A stretch of DNA of 27,662 nt from Bog-950 sp964493695 (GCA_964493695.1 CAZBPG010000045.1:1-27662), one strand, 5' to 3'. Numbered from the stretch's first letter, positions 1-9,014 are shown. A program made the numbers and translations. Notes: generated by a model from the letters alone, not told the origin.

Positions 1-69
1 TGGGTGTTTGCATAAACCAAATATAACACAGCACATCAATTATGGATTAAGCCAACGTAAGTAAAGAAA

Positions 70-1653
70 CTACATCACCAGTAAGCGTTTTGTATATTTC
101 TTTTCCCCTTCGCGGAGCGAGTAGAAGTAAATTCCCTTTTCCAACTGCTGTGTGTTCAGTTCTGTTTGGTATGTTCCGGGGGCATAACTGCCTTCGGCAA
201 TGGTTTCTATTTCCCGTCCCACCTCATCGAATAACTTAATTTGAATATTCCCACCGGTGGTTTGAAACTCAATGATTGTAGAGTTGTTGGCAGGATTCGG
301 ATAGTTACGGAGCATCTCGTTTTCGTGACCGGTAATCTCATTTACATCAGTAGCGCAACTTACATTGAATAAGTCAAGCGTCTGGAAACTCTGAAGCATG
401 GCGGCACTTACTTCTGCATCGGGAATACAAAACCAGTTTTTAAGTATGGATGTGTATATAGACCGGAAATCGAACTGCATTGGCAGGTTATCGCTGGTAG
501 TGGCATTGGCCGGTATCAATGGATTGGTACCGGTTAGCCCTCCTTTTACTTTGCTTCCGAAAAGAATAACGGGCAGAGAAGAACCGTGGTCTGTTCCCAG
601 ACTCGCATTCGACTTTATTCGTCTTCCAAACTCGGAAAAAGTCATTCCTATTACTCTATCCTGCTGACCCATCAACGTGATATCGTCTTCGAATGCCACA
701 ATAGCATCTGAAATTTTTTTGAGCAAATCTGCATGTTCACCGGTTTCTGTTCCACCGGTTGAGTCTACCTGTGAGTTATGGGTGTCAAAGCCTCCAAGGT
801 TTACCATATACACTCTTGTTTGTAAACCACCGCCTATCAGTTGCGCTACTATCTTCAACTGATCTGCCAATGAATTGGTTCCTGTTGCAGGATAAAGTGC
901 AGAAAGGTTTGGTTGGGCAAGCGCAGCATTTTTTATAACGGTGGCGTACTGTTGCGTCTGAATGGAAGTGGCACGAATAAAACTTAACTCATGTCCTGCC
1001 GGTGTATTGGGAGCCGGATCGTAGTTGCCGGTAGTAAGTTGATAGAAACTGGAAGCAGAAGTGATAGCAATTCCCATACCTACGGTAGGTCCCTGCAAAG
1101 CGGTGGAAGCAATATTTCCTATCTGCAGGGCAAGCGGGTCAGGGTCGGTTGCGTTCGGATAACCGGGAGGATAACCAGGATACTCCTGATCTAAAAATCT
1201 TCCCACCCAACCGGATGTAAGATTTTGGTTTGAATCGGAACCAGTAAGCCAGATATCAGTGGCGCGGAAATGCGAGAAACTTGGATTCGGATAACTAACG
1301 CCCTGCACAATAGCCACCTGCTGATTGTTATACATGTTTTGTAAGCCGGTTAAGGAAGGATGCAGGCCGGTATCTACCGTACCGTTAAGAGGCAATACCA
1401 AATTTTGATTTATAAGGATATTAGCGCGAGCCGTTGAAAGAGCCGAATACTGGTCTAACGGAATAACAGTATTTAATCCATCGTTTCCTCCGTTGAGTTG
1501 AATGAGAACCAACACCCTGTCGGTCTGAGTGGCAGCGCGAAGCATTTGCTCGAACGCACTCCCTTTTCCGAATGCCTTGAAGGAAAGACCGTTGATGAGA
1601 AACGGAAGAGTGGCAACCGGTAGTGCACGTTTGATGAAGGTTTTCCTTTTCAT
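70..1653 (-). CDS. DUF1501 family exported protein with T9SS type A sorting domain
   Basis: The protein is 527 aa. It begins with a basic stretch (KRKTFIKR) and a hydrophobic segment (about residues 10-22), a Tat- or Sec-like leader typical of DUF1501 proteins. DUF1501 hallmarks follow: LNGGNDGLNT at 53-62, a FSHFRATDIW segment, GGFDTHNSQ, and TFSEFGRRIKSNASLGTDHGSS. The family belongs to the sulfatase/alkaline-phosphatase-like group, but its reaction is not established. The last roughly 80 residues (YPNPANNST... GIYFYSLREGEKKYTKRLLVM) are a T9SS type A C-terminal domain, so secretion or surface attachment is expected. It starts 21 bp after the DUF1800 gene ends and is probably the second gene of that operon; the DUF1800-DUF1501 pair is a recurrent arrangement. 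Family is confident, biochemical role unknown. Confidence 0.9.
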   Translation of the reverse strand: MKRKTFIKRALPVATLPFLINGLSFKAFGKGSAFEQMLRAATQTDRVLVLIQLNGGNDGLNTVIPLDQYSALSTARANILINQNLVLPLNGTVDTGLHPSLTGLQNMYNNQQVAIVQGVSYPNPSFSHFRATDIWLTGSDSNQNLTSGWVGRFLDQEYPGYPPGYPNATDPDPLALQIGNIASTALQGPTVGMGIAITSASSFYQLTTGNYDPAPNTPAGHELSFIRATSIQTQQYATVIKNAALAQPNLSALYPATGTNSLADQLKIVAQLIGGGLQTRVYMVNLGGFDTHNSQVDSTGGTETGEHADLLKKISDAIVAFEDDITLMGQQDRVIGMTFSEFGRRIKSNASLGTDHGSSLPVILFGSKVKGGLTGTNPLIPANATTSDNLPMQFDFRSIYTSILKNWFCIPDAEVSAAMLQSFQTLDLFNVSCATDVNEITGHENEMLRNYPNPANNSTIIEFQTTGGNIQIKLFDEVGREIETIAEGSYAPGTYQTELNTQQLEKGIYFYSLREGEKKYTKRLLVM

Positions 1654-1674
1654 GCTGTTTATTTTTTTGTTCTC

Positions 1675-3393
1675 TTATTTTAATTGGTATTCTGCCATAT
1701 CCATCAAGTATATGTACATAGAACTAAGACGCGTTTCTACGGTGTTCTTGTAATTGATATCAGTTGGATTGTTGATGTATAGGCCCCATGCATCCGTCCA
1801 GTAATGGTCAGCGTTTTGGTTTGACAACAGAATAGTTTTCAGGAATGCAGTTTGTGTTGCTCCGATATCATTCGAACTTAGCAGTGCTGCACTGTCGGCA
1901 ATTAAAAGATTCGGGTCAGCGGGAGTAGGGAACTGTTGTGCAAAGGCAATCAAATCAATCTTCAGGGTTACTCCATAGCGGGTGTATCCGTTAATGGCGG
2001 CAAGAACATCTGTAATCTGGTTACGCATAGGTAGAGTATCGCTGTTAATCCATAGCTCGTGATACTGAGGTTCCTGATAGTATGCAGGCCAACCTGCCAC
2101 ACTTGGCGGATCACCGATGTCCATGGTAAGCGAGTAAAGGGAATTCCAAACAATTCTCCATCCGTTATACTGGTTGGTCAGATTTGCGGAATCAGGAAAT
2201 GCTATGTTGTATTGTCTGCAGGTTCCAATTGTATGATCAACAGGGTTTTTGATATGGCAACCCATGTTCAGCATATCGAAAAAATGTTCGCTCTTGAAAA
2301 GGGCGCGTAAAGCCGGAACTATATCCCAGTTGTTCTGAACCAGTAAATCAGCCATCGGTGTAATGATGTCTGTTTCTACCTGTGTGTCTATTACATAATA
2401 AACAAACCAGCGGTACAGTCTGCGGCATAGATATTTGGCGGCTTCATTCTGTTGAAATATCATATCCATCAACAGGTCTGTTTCCAATGCTCCGTTTGCT
2501 CCGCTTTGTCCGGTTATTACAGTGTTGTTGTAAAAAGCGGAAAACTGCTTGTTGTTAGTGTCGTGCTTGGTGCTATCGAAGAAAGAGGTAATCGTGTTGC
2601 TGTCTATTTTCCAACCGGTGAGTACTTTAGCTGCTGCTTTTACATCATCTTCTGTGTAAAGTGAGTCCGGTCCCTTTCCAACAGTGAACAGTTCCTGCAA
2701 TTCACGTCCGTAGTTTTCGTTCGGTGCATTCTTGGTGTTGGTGTTGCCATTCAGATAAACCAGCATTGCCGGGTCAGTGGTAACCAATCTTGTAAGAGTC
2801 TTAAAGTTTCCAAGTGCATTAGCCCGTAACAAGGCATTGTGTTTATAGGCATAACGCGAATCACCGTAAATGGTGGCCTGTGTAGCAAAGTGATTATGCC
2901 AGAAGAGCGTCATCTTCTCAGTCAGGTTTCGTTCCTGATTAATCATCTGTCCTATCCACCAGTATTTAAAACTACCTCTTCTTCGTCCGTTGGCATTTAC
3001 GCTGTTTGTATTGGCAGGTGCGTTTACCCAGGTTTGCCCGAAAGGAATATCTGCATCGGTAAAATTTGCATCGTTGTACGCATTAAGAGGCGGCTGAGGA
3101 GTTGGGGATGATGTAAGCAACGCAGTAAGTGTCTGGTCAAGTGTCATTCCTGAAAAGGCAGCGAGGTCGGCTTTGGTAACTCCGAAGAGCGTTCTGCGGA
3201 GTAAATGAGATAGCTCTGTTGTTCCGAAGGTTCCCGCATAGGGATTCAATGTAGAGGTAGCGCGGCTGCTGAAATGCGGCAAAGTTTTATTCGCAAACTC
3301 ATTGACCGGTGCTTCTTTCACGTTTATTTTCTCTGAAGCGAAAGCATTTTCGGAAACATTGCCGAGAAACTCTGAGCGTTTAATTTGTTTCAT
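1675..3393 (-). CDS. DUF1800 family protein
   Basis: The protein is 572 aa. DUF1800 motifs visible in order are LLRRTLFG (about 64-71), EKMTLFWHNHFAT, DPAMLVYLNGNTNTKNAPNENYGRELQELFTVG (given here as the DPAML...LFTVG block), and AAAKVLTGW. The family function is unknown; members are almost always encoded next to a DUF1501 gene, as here, with DUF1800 first. I see no clear signal peptide at the chosen start and no T9SS domain, whereas its partner has both. Either the pair acts in different compartments or this protein exits by another route. The start at 3393 is the first ATG of the frame; the preceding 200 bp separate it from a divergent carbonic anhydrase gene. Confidence 0.9.
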   Translation of the reverse strand: MKQIKRSEFLGNVSENAFASEKINVKEAPVNEFANKTLPHFSSRATSTLNPYAGTFGTTELSHLLRRTLFGVTKADLAAFSGMTLDQTLTALLTSSPTPQPPLNAYNDANFTDADIPFGQTWVNAPANTNSVNANGRRRGSFKYWWIGQMINQERNLTEKMTLFWHNHFATQATIYGDSRYAYKHNALLRANALGNFKTLTRLVTTDPAMLVYLNGNTNTKNAPNENYGRELQELFTVGKGPDSLYTEDDVKAAAKVLTGWKIDSNTITSFFDSTKHDTNNKQFSAFYNNTVITGQSGANGALETDLLMDMIFQQNEAAKYLCRRLYRWFVYYVIDTQVETDIITPMADLLVQNNWDIVPALRALFKSEHFFDMLNMGCHIKNPVDHTIGTCRQYNIAFPDSANLTNQYNGWRIVWNSLYSLTMDIGDPPSVAGWPAYYQEPQYHELWINSDTLPMRNQITDVLAAINGYTRYGVTLKIDLIAFAQQFPTPADPNLLIADSAALLSSNDIGATQTAFLKTILLSNQNADHYWTDAWGLYINNPTDINYKNTVETRLSSMYIYLMDMAEYQLK

Positions 3394-3525
3394 GTCAGGA
3401 ACGGTTTTGTTGGAAAGACAGAATGATGACTGAAAAGTAGAAAGAAAGTTTAATGAGGCAGTAGAATCATATTCAACATACAGTAAACGTGACCTTCAAC
3501 TTTTCAAAATTGACTTTATACTTGC

Positions 3526-3533
3526 CAAAGGTA
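3526..3533 (-). promoter_or_regulatory. candidate -7 box (TACCTTTG) for the DUF1800-DUF1501 operon
   Basis: On the minus strand this reads TACCTTTG, an exact match to the Bacteroidota -7 consensus TAnnTTTG. It lies in the divergent intergenic region and would give a leader of about 130 nt. I could not find a well-spaced -33 TTG, so the call is weak. Confidence 0.25.
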
Positions 3534-3595
3534 CATTAAAACAAAAAACTATTTTCCGCTTTTGTTTCTGGTACCTATTTAACTCTGAAAACAGC

Positions 3596-4225
3596 ATGAC
3601 TAAACTCGCTAAGATATTTGAGAACAATAAAACATGGGTAGCAGAGAAACTGGCTGTAGACCCTTCTTACTTTGATAATCTGGCAAAAGGGCAAACGCCT
3701 GAATTCCTCTACATAGGCTGTTCAGACAGCCGGGTTACTGCAGAAGATTTGATGGGCGTACAGCCCGGTGAAGTGTTCATTCACCGGAACATTGCCAACA
3801 TGGTTATCAGCATAGATATGAACGTAATGTCTGTGCTGATATATGCAGTGCGACACTTAAAGGTAAATCACATTATTGTTTGCGGGCATTATGCCTGCGG
3901 TGGCGTAAAGGCGGCAATGGAGTCTCGGGATTTAGGCATTTTAAACCCGTGGTTGCGAAACATAAGAGATGTTTACCGGTTGCATAAAGACGAGTTAAAT
4001 GCTATAGATGATTTGGAGAAACGATATGATAAACTGGTAGAATTAAATGTGCAGGAACAGTGTATTAACGTTGTTAAAGCAGCATCTGTACAACAGGCAT
4101 ACAAGGAAAGAGGGTTGCGTGTGCATGGCTGGGTATTTGATATCCATACCGGTAAGCTGATTGATTTAAACATTGATTTCCCTAAGATACTGGCCAACAT
4201 CATGGAGATTTACAAACTGGATTGA
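3596..4225 (+). CDS. can: beta-class carbonic anhydrase
   Basis: The protein is 209 aa, a usual length for the class. It catalyses reversible hydration of CO2 to bicarbonate in the cytoplasm; no signal peptide is seen. The zinc ligands are visible as C42, H98 and C101 (GCSDSR and GHYACGG), and the catalytic Asp-Arg dyad is D44/R46. Conserved HRNIAN and VHGWVFDIHTGKL segments are also present. The gene is monocistronic, divergent from DUF1800 and convergent with the copper monooxygenase gene, with a shared hairpin terminator after it. The symbol follows E. coli can; assignment within the beta subclasses was not attempted. Confidence 0.95.
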   Translation: MTKLAKIFENNKTWVAEKLAVDPSYFDNLAKGQTPEFLYIGCSDSRVTAEDLMGVQPGEVFIHRNIANMVISIDMNVMSVLIYAVRHLKVNHIIVCGHYACGGVKAAMESRDLGILNPWLRNIRDVYRLHKDELNAIDDLEKRYDKLVELNVQEQCINVVKAASVQQAYKERGLRVHGWVFDIHTGKLIDLNIDFPKILANIMEIYKLD

Positions 4226-4259
4226 ATCACCGGCTATTGGTTTTTGGGAAAGTGTAAAT

Positions 4260-4291
4260 AAAAAAGGGATGAAGCAATTCATCCCTTTTTT
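4260..4291. terminator. bidirectional rho-independent terminator
   Basis: A perfect 14-bp stem (AAAAAAGGGATGAA / TTCATCCCTTTTTT) closes a GCAA tetraloop. A-rich and T-rich arms let it act on both strands, between the convergent carbonic anhydrase gene (ends 4225) and the copper monooxygenase gene (ends 4309). Confidence 0.9.
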
Positions 4292-4308
4292 ATTTATTCT
4301 AGGTAGTA

Positions 4309-6048
4309 TTATTCGGTTACAATAAACTTCCTGGTATATACAACCCCGTCAACATTAAGTTTGGCGAAATAAATACCCGAAGCCAGTTTCTCTCCGTTAC
4401 CGATAGTTATTTCATGTAAGCCTTCGCTTTCGGTTTCTGCACTCATGTTGGCCACGAGTTTACCGGTAACATCCAGTATGCTTGATTCTACTTTAGCTGT
4501 ACTTTCTAAAGAGTAAACTAATTTACCGTTATTGTTCATAGGGTTAGGCATTACTTCGAAGTAAATTCCCTTCTTGCTGTCGTCATTAATAGCAGTAGAA
4601 GTGGCCAGCGGCTGGCTGGTATACATGTAATACCAAAGGTTCATTTCTCCATCTGTTTGGGTGCTGAAGAAAAGAGTGTTTGCTGTGTTATTGTTATAAG
4701 TAGCTTTTGAAACTAAACCGGCTTTTTTGTTTCCGTATTTGCCGAATTTAGTCGGTCTCAGGTTAGGCCAGTATTCGATAGGAGGGTGTTGCCAACTCCA
4801 AACTCCCGGGCTTGTATTATTCTCGTAGTAAGAGCCGAAGTTAGTTTCCAGGCCTCCGCCATCATATACTTTATCTCCCAAAGTACCGGTGGAATCTCTT
4901 TCGTAAAGATCGAAGTCTGTTCCCCATTCGTGGGTATGGCCGGCTATCATCCACAGGTAGCGGGTTTCCTTGGTGCCGTTGTTAACCGGATCATCGTAGG
5001 TCATAGTGTGAACACCGGTTGGAATAATTAAACTCAGTATTTGCTGCGAAAGCTGAGATTTCATTTCGATAGTGGAAGTACTTCGCGGTTTGAAATAAAC
5101 GTTGAAGTAGAAATCGCAGGGAAGGACAAACGATGCGTTAAAGTTTTTGATATGGTAGTTCATATCCAGCACTGTCTTCTGATCCCAGAAGAGACCGGTT
5201 CCGGTAGGTAATACCAGGTTAGCATCGTTCTGCCAGGAAGAGGTAAGGTCTTTATCACCGTCAAACGAAGTAGTGAGCAATTCTACTTTAGCAAGATTAT
5301 TTACGTTCGATGCATTGCTATTGGTAGCGGCAGTAGTATCCCAATACTTGAATAAAAGAAAGTGGTGCGATTGCTGATTCATAAAACCATCAATCTCATA
5401 CACCTCCGGAAGGGTAGGGAAGTTTACTTCCTGCTGTTGGCAATACTCCTGCTCAATTTCACCGGTAATAGGCAGGAAGATAGGCCCCATGCGAAGACGG
5501 ATACCGGTTCCGGCTGCCGGCCGTGGCGGCTTGGGAAGGAACCGGTTAATGCCGTTGGCATCTAGTGAGTCGTAAAACTGGTTTACTAAACCCCAATCCG
5601 GTTTCGGTTCACTGCTGGAGTAGGTTTTCTTTGCTCCGAAAGTAATCCACTGGCGGATGTACTCAATTTCTCTTTTATCTAACTGCTGACCGTTGATGTC
5701 TTTCATCAGCGCACCTTCGTTGGCGTCAATAGCCAGGTCTTCATCGAAAGATGAACCGGCAACTTTGCGAAGAAGGAAGCTGTAATAAGGGTGCTGTTGC
5801 TTTACTAATTTTTCATGTTTTGCCACCGAACTTGCATTAACGGCAGGAACATTGAAAAGTGCCGCGTGCGTAGCGTTGAGGTCGCCATCGAGTTGGAGTG
5901 TTTCGGAACCATCGGTAGCTGTGGCGCTGTGGCAGGTGCTATTCTGGCACTTGGTGTTTAGCGTTGTGTAAACTCTTTCAAAAGGCGTTTGAGCATAAGA
6001 AGCCGTAAGCAGAACAGCCGCAATTACAAGAAGGAAAATTTTTTGCAT
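4309..6048 (-). CDS. secreted copper type II (PHM-like) monooxygenase with CxxxxCH motif and T9SS sorting domain
   Basis: The protein is 579 aa with a clear Sec signal peptide ending at AYAQ-type residues (about 1-20). C34-NST-C39-H40 forms a CxxxxCH heme-like motif in a region resembling planctomycete-type cytochrome c domains. The centre carries the ligand pattern of peptidylglycine hydroxylating monooxygenase: H228-H229 and H299 as a candidate first copper site, H371-T-H373 (AGHTHEWG) and M469 (DGEMNLW) as the second. These assignments are by motif analogy. The last 70 residues or so (MPNPMNNNG... GIYFAKLNVDGVVYTRKFIVTE) are a T9SS type A domain. The substrate is unknown. It is probably monocistronic, with its own candidate promoter upstream and a terminator downstream. 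Confidence 0.8.
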   Translation of the reverse strand: MQKIFLLVIAAVLLTASYAQTPFERVYTTLNTKCQNSTCHSATATDGSETLQLDGDLNATHAALFNVPAVNASSVAKHEKLVKQQHPYYSFLLRKVAGSSFDEDLAIDANEGALMKDINGQQLDKREIEYIRQWITFGAKKTYSSSEPKPDWGLVNQFYDSLDANGINRFLPKPPRPAAGTGIRLRMGPIFLPITGEIEQEYCQQQEVNFPTLPEVYEIDGFMNQQSHHFLLFKYWDTTAATNSNASNVNNLAKVELLTTSFDGDKDLTSSWQNDANLVLPTGTGLFWDQKTVLDMNYHIKNFNASFVLPCDFYFNVYFKPRSTSTIEMKSQLSQQILSLIIPTGVHTMTYDDPVNNGTKETRYLWMIAGHTHEWGTDFDLYERDSTGTLGDKVYDGGGLETNFGSYYENNTSPGVWSWQHPPIEYWPNLRPTKFGKYGNKKAGLVSKATYNNNTANTLFFSTQTDGEMNLWYYMYTSQPLATSTAINDDSKKGIYFEVMPNPMNNNGKLVYSLESTAKVESSILDVTGKLVANMSAETESEGLHEITIGNGEKLASGIYFAKLNVDGVVYTRKFIVTE

Positions 6049-6072
6049 GACGTAAATCAGATTTATTTGTAC

Positions 6073-6102
6073 CGAAAGTAATTATTTGTTCGTCAAATGC
6101 AA
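6073..6102 (-). promoter_or_regulatory. candidate promoter of the copper monooxygenase gene
   Basis: On the minus strand TTG is followed after 19 bp by TACTTTCG, one mismatch from the Bacteroidota TTG-N17-23-TAnnTTTG consensus. The implied start site is about 20 nt before the ATG at 6048. Confidence 0.35.
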
Positions 6103-6153
6103 CCTATGGGCGTAAATCGCCAGAAAATATTTCCACTCAATTGTTCACATCCT

Positions 6154-7164
6154 TCAGGATAGACTAATCAGAAACCTGAGCGTATCCGCGCCATCGGCAT
6201 AGTCTGCAAGGCCGGGATGCTGCGCCCGGCCAAAGGCAACCGAAGAAGACGCTTGCCACTGCTCAGGCCGGCCGGATACCACACACTGTATTTTAGCAGC
6301 GCTTTGCTTGAGGTGCGAATTCATTACCCGCTCATCGTGCCAGTACGAATAGTTGAGCGTGGCGATAGCCGAAGAGATAGAGGGGTTCTCTACCAGCATA
6401 AAAAAATCGTTGGCGAGGTGGGGCGTTTTATTGAGCAGGAGCAAGGTGCGGTTGTAATCGTAGTTATTCATGAACTTGTTGTGATTATGCAGCCACCGGT
6501 AGTTTTTTTCGAAGCGCGGAAACAATTGTGTGAGGTCGTAACCGGTGGGCACGTACAACTTAGACACATTGCGGCAGCCGAAACCGAAATACAAGAACAC
6601 ATCTTCGGCTAAATGCTCCAAATCACTTTCCGTTTCGTCACCGGTGAGTATGGCAACGGAGTTCCGGTTGCTGCGGAGTATCCTGGGGTGGTTGCGGAAG
6701 TAGTATTCAAAGTAGCGGTTGGTGTTGTTGCTGCCGGTGGCGATAACCGCATCGTAATTTTTCAGCGTTTCCACTATCTCTACTTTATCTTTCAGCGAAG
6801 GGTCAATGGCGGTAAGTTCTTTCAGAAGAAAGAGAAACAGGTCATCGTCTTTTGAAGAGAGTTTAATTTGCATGCGGCAACCGGTTACGTAGCAGCACAA
6901 AAAATCGTGGAGGCCAACCAGCGGTATGTTGCCCGCAAAAATAAGCCCGATGGTTTTGTTCACCGGTTTTACTTCGTAATTCTTCAACCATTCGTTCAGT
7001 TTAGTTTCATCGAGCAGGTCCTGTATAACGGCATCGAAGGCAACTGCCGCAAAGCGGGGAACAAACCAGGGGTTTTTGTGTTCGGCAGCCGCAGTTTTCT
7101 CCTTCAGTTCTGCCGATGCGCTTAACCGCTTTCCCAATTCCGCTAAATTTTCGATGGCTGTCAT
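6154..7164 (-). CDS. LuxC-like acyl-CoA reductase
   Basis: The protein is 336 aa when started at the ATG at 7164 (MTAIENLAELG). The open frame runs on to 7539, but that extension lies opposite the ddl coding sequence and is low in plausibility. Motifs of the LuxC/acyl-CoA reductase family in the aldehyde dehydrogenase superfamily are visible: GLIFAGNIPLVGLHDFL (about 73-89), a KDDDLFLFLLKEL segment, ATGSNNTNRYFEYYF (about 142-156), and GFGCRNVSKLYVP, where C197 is the likely catalytic thiol. The expected reaction is NAD(P)H-dependent reduction of an acyl-CoA or activated acyl group to the aldehyde. The physiological substrate in Bacteroidota is not known to me. It is divergent from ddl, with 103 bp between the starts. 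Confidence 0.85.
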   Translation of the reverse strand: MTAIENLAELGKRLSASAELKEKTAAAEHKNPWFVPRFAAVAFDAVIQDLLDETKLNEWLKNYEVKPVNKTIGLIFAGNIPLVGLHDFLCCYVTGCRMQIKLSSKDDDLFLFLLKELTAIDPSLKDKVEIVETLKNYDAVIATGSNNTNRYFEYYFRNHPRILRSNRNSVAILTGDETESDLEHLAEDVFLYFGFGCRNVSKLYVPTGYDLTQLFPRFEKNYRWLHNHNKFMNNYDYNRTLLLLNKTPHLANDFFMLVENPSISSAIATLNYSYWHDERVMNSHLKQSAAKIQCVVSGRPEQWQASSSVAFGRAQHPGLADYADGADTLRFLISLS

Positions 7165-7267
7165 TGTCTTTTTTTCGATGCACGAAAATAGAATTGTTCG
7201 GTTTGTTGAAAAGAAACAGGCACGGGCGATGTAATAAAATAATTCCTTAGCGTTAACATATTGACAC

Positions 7268-8239
7268 ATGAAAAAGAACATTGCCGTAATTACCGGTGGC
7301 GAAGCCAGCGAAAGAGGAATTTCATTAAAGAGCGCAGAGGTGGTGTGCAAGCACCTGAATAAAGACCGGTACAACGTTTTTAAAGTGGTGATTGAAGGCT
7401 GCGACTGGATGGTAGAGCACGGCAACCGGTCGAAGATTTTTATTGACAAAAACGATTTCTCGTTTACCGTTGAAGGGCACCATATTGTTTTTGATGCGGT
7501 GTTTATTGCCATACACGGCACACCGGCAGAGGACGGCAAACTGCAGGGCTATTTTGATATGCTTAAAATTCCGTACAACGCCTGCGGGGTGTTGCAGGCA
7601 TCGCTTACGTTTGATAAACTGCGGTGCAAAGAGTATCTGGGGCAGTTTGGAGTGAGAACAGCAAAAGCGCAATTGCTCCGGACAACAGACAACGGACAAC
7701 GGACAACGGAAATACCCTTACCGGTTTTTGTGAAGCCGAACAAGAACGGTTCGAGTTACGGGGCAGCGAAGGTTTCTAAGCAGGAAGATTTACAGGCGGC
7801 TATTGAAGAAGCCTTTAAGTATGACGATGAAATATTGGTAGAAGAATTTATACAGGGCACCGAAGTAACCTGCGGAGTAATAACCACCGGTGGGAGGGTA
7901 GTGGCGCTTCCGCTTACAGAGGTAAGAAGCAAGGGGGAGTTTTTTGATTACAAAGCCAAATACGAAGGAGAGTCGAAGGAGGTGACCCCTGCCGAAATAA
8001 GCGAAGAACTGACCGGGAAGATTCAGGAAACATCGGTTTCGATTTATAAGAAACTCGATTTTAAAGGCATGTGCCGTATAGATTACATTATTAAAGGCAG
8101 CGATTACTACATGCTCGAAGTTAATTCCATACCCGGTTTAAGCGAAGAAAGCATTGTGCCGCAACAGGCGCGCGCCATGGGTATTTCGCTGGAGCAACTG
8201 TTCGAAATTTCGGTGGAAGAAAGTTTAAAAGGTAAGTAA
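7268..8239 (+). CDS. ddl: D-alanine--D-alanine ligase
   Basis: The protein is 323 aa, an ATP-grasp ligase that joins two D-alanines for peptidoglycan precursor synthesis in the cytoplasm. Visible motifs are GGEASERGISLKSA (about 10-23), HGTPAEDGKLQG (83-94), FVKPNKNGSSYG (about 154-164), LVEEFIQGTEVTCGV, FDYKAKY (the omega-loop), CRIDYII, and LEVNSIPGLSEES with the metal-binding N285. The canonical HGxxGEDG reads HGTPAEDG here. Oddly, residues 137-149 (LRTTDNGQRTTEI) are encoded largely by four copies of a 7-bp repeat at 7681-7708, in a linker just before the ATP-binding VKPN strand. In many Bacteroidota ddl lies close to a PASTA-domain gene; here the two are 4.2 kb apart. Confidence 0.95.
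   Translation: MKKNIAVITGGEASERGISLKSAEVVCKHLNKDRYNVFKVVIEGCDWMVEHGNRSKIFIDKNDFSFTVEGHHIVFDAVFIAIHGTPAEDGKLQGYFDMLKIPYNACGVLQASLTFDKLRCKEYLGQFGVRTAKAQLLRTTDNGQRTTEIPLPVFVKPNKNGSSYGAAKVSKQEDLQAAIEEAFKYDDEILVEEFIQGTEVTCGVITTGGRVVALPLTEVRSKGEFFDYKAKYEGESKEVTPAEISEELTGKIQETSVSIYKKLDFKGMCRIDYIIKGSDYYMLEVNSIPGLSEESIVPQQARAMGISLEQLFEISVEESLKGK
7681..7710 (+). repeat. heptamer tandem array (GACAACG) inside ddl
   Basis: Four consecutive 7-bp units (GACAACA, then GACAACG three times) plus 2 bp lie inside the ddl reading frame and encode about LRTTDNGQRTTE. The array is 28 bp, so unit gain or loss would shift the frame unless three units change together. Confidence 0.9.
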
Positions 8240-8344
8240 GTCTACTGCCACCGGTTTAGTTTTTAGCCGTGTAAAAAAGCGAAGGAGAGTATAGTCCGGC
8301 AAACCGGCAATGCCAACCCTTTAAGAGCGGGCACCGGTTACCTG

Positions 8345-8878
8345 TTATATAATAATTTCTTCGGCTGCTTTAAGTTTTGCCAGTATCTTTTGGTTGCCCC
8401 TGAGCCTTCGTTTGGCAAGGCGCAGGAAAATTTTTGCCTCCCTGGTAAAATAGTAGCTGAGGTTCTCTAAACCAAGGTCAAGTGTTTCACTTATTTCTAT
8501 TCCTTGTTCGGCACTGATTTCGTACTTTGATTTTTTAAAGTCGGGCATTTTTTCTTTCAGCATTATATAATATCTGCTGTCGAAAATTTTACTTAAAAGA
8601 ATGAAGATGACCAGATAGTCAACCAGTTCATTTTCGGAAACGGTTATAAGAGTGCCTTTGCCGGGTTCCGGAGACAGTTCGGGATGCTTTTCGTTTTCAA
8701 CTTTTTTCCAGATGCTGATAAGTGATTTGTAGTTGCTGTTTAAAAACAGGATTTTATTAACCGGACGAAGGGAGTTTTCAGTAATAATGGTTTGATAGGT
8801 TAGCAATATCCATTCGAAGTTACAGAACTGCCTGAAGGAGTAGTTTATCTGGTAGGTTTTAGTAAGCGGATTAAACAT
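8345..8878 (-). CDS. hypothetical protein, 177 aa
   Basis: I do not recognise this 177-aa protein. The N-terminal half is rich in aromatic and hydrophobic residues (NYSFRQFCNFEWILLTY). A hydrophobic stretch, ENELVDYLVIFILLSKIF at about 99-116, could be a helix but is flanked by charged residues. The C-terminus is strongly basic (AKRRLRGNQKILAKLKAAEE). No signal peptide is seen. It stands alone on the minus strand between ddl and a hairpin, at the left edge of the repeat-rich stretch, and contains no ACCGGT hexamer although its surroundings are rich in it. The start at 8878 is the first ATG of the frame. Confidence 0.6.
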   Translation of the reverse strand: MFNPLTKTYQINYSFRQFCNFEWILLTYQTIITENSLRPVNKILFLNSNYKSLISIWKKVENEKHPELSPEPGKGTLITVSENELVDYLVIFILLSKIFDSRYYIMLKEKMPDFKKSKYEISAEQGIEISETLDLGLENLSYYFTREAKIFLRLAKRRLRGNQKILAKLKAAEEIII

Positions 8879-8931
8879 GGTTAGTGTAAGTTTTAGTTGC
8901 AGGCGAAAAATACTAAATTCTGTATATTCTC

Positions 8932-8972
8932 AACAAGCGATGCCATCTCTTTTAGAGAGGGCATCGCTTGTT
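8932..8972. terminator. strong hairpin, probable terminator
   Basis: A 13-bp perfect stem (AACAAGCGATGCC / GGCATCGCTTGTT) has an inner CTCT/AGAG extension and a short loop, with TTTT on the plus-strand 3' side. It sits 185 bp beyond the minus-strand FN3 gene and just upstream of the 177-aa gene, so which transcript it ends is unclear. Its outer arm ACAAGCG is shared with the ndk terminator at 26938-26975. Confidence 0.6.
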
Positions 8973-9014
8973 TTACCCGAACAGTTATCTAACTGAAGTT
9001 GCCAGTGCAAAATA

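Noticed and set aside
7165..7539. Upstream extension of the acyl-CoA reductase frame to 7539
   Set aside because: It lies opposite ddl, lacks family similarity, and the ATG at 7164 gives the expected N-terminus and length.
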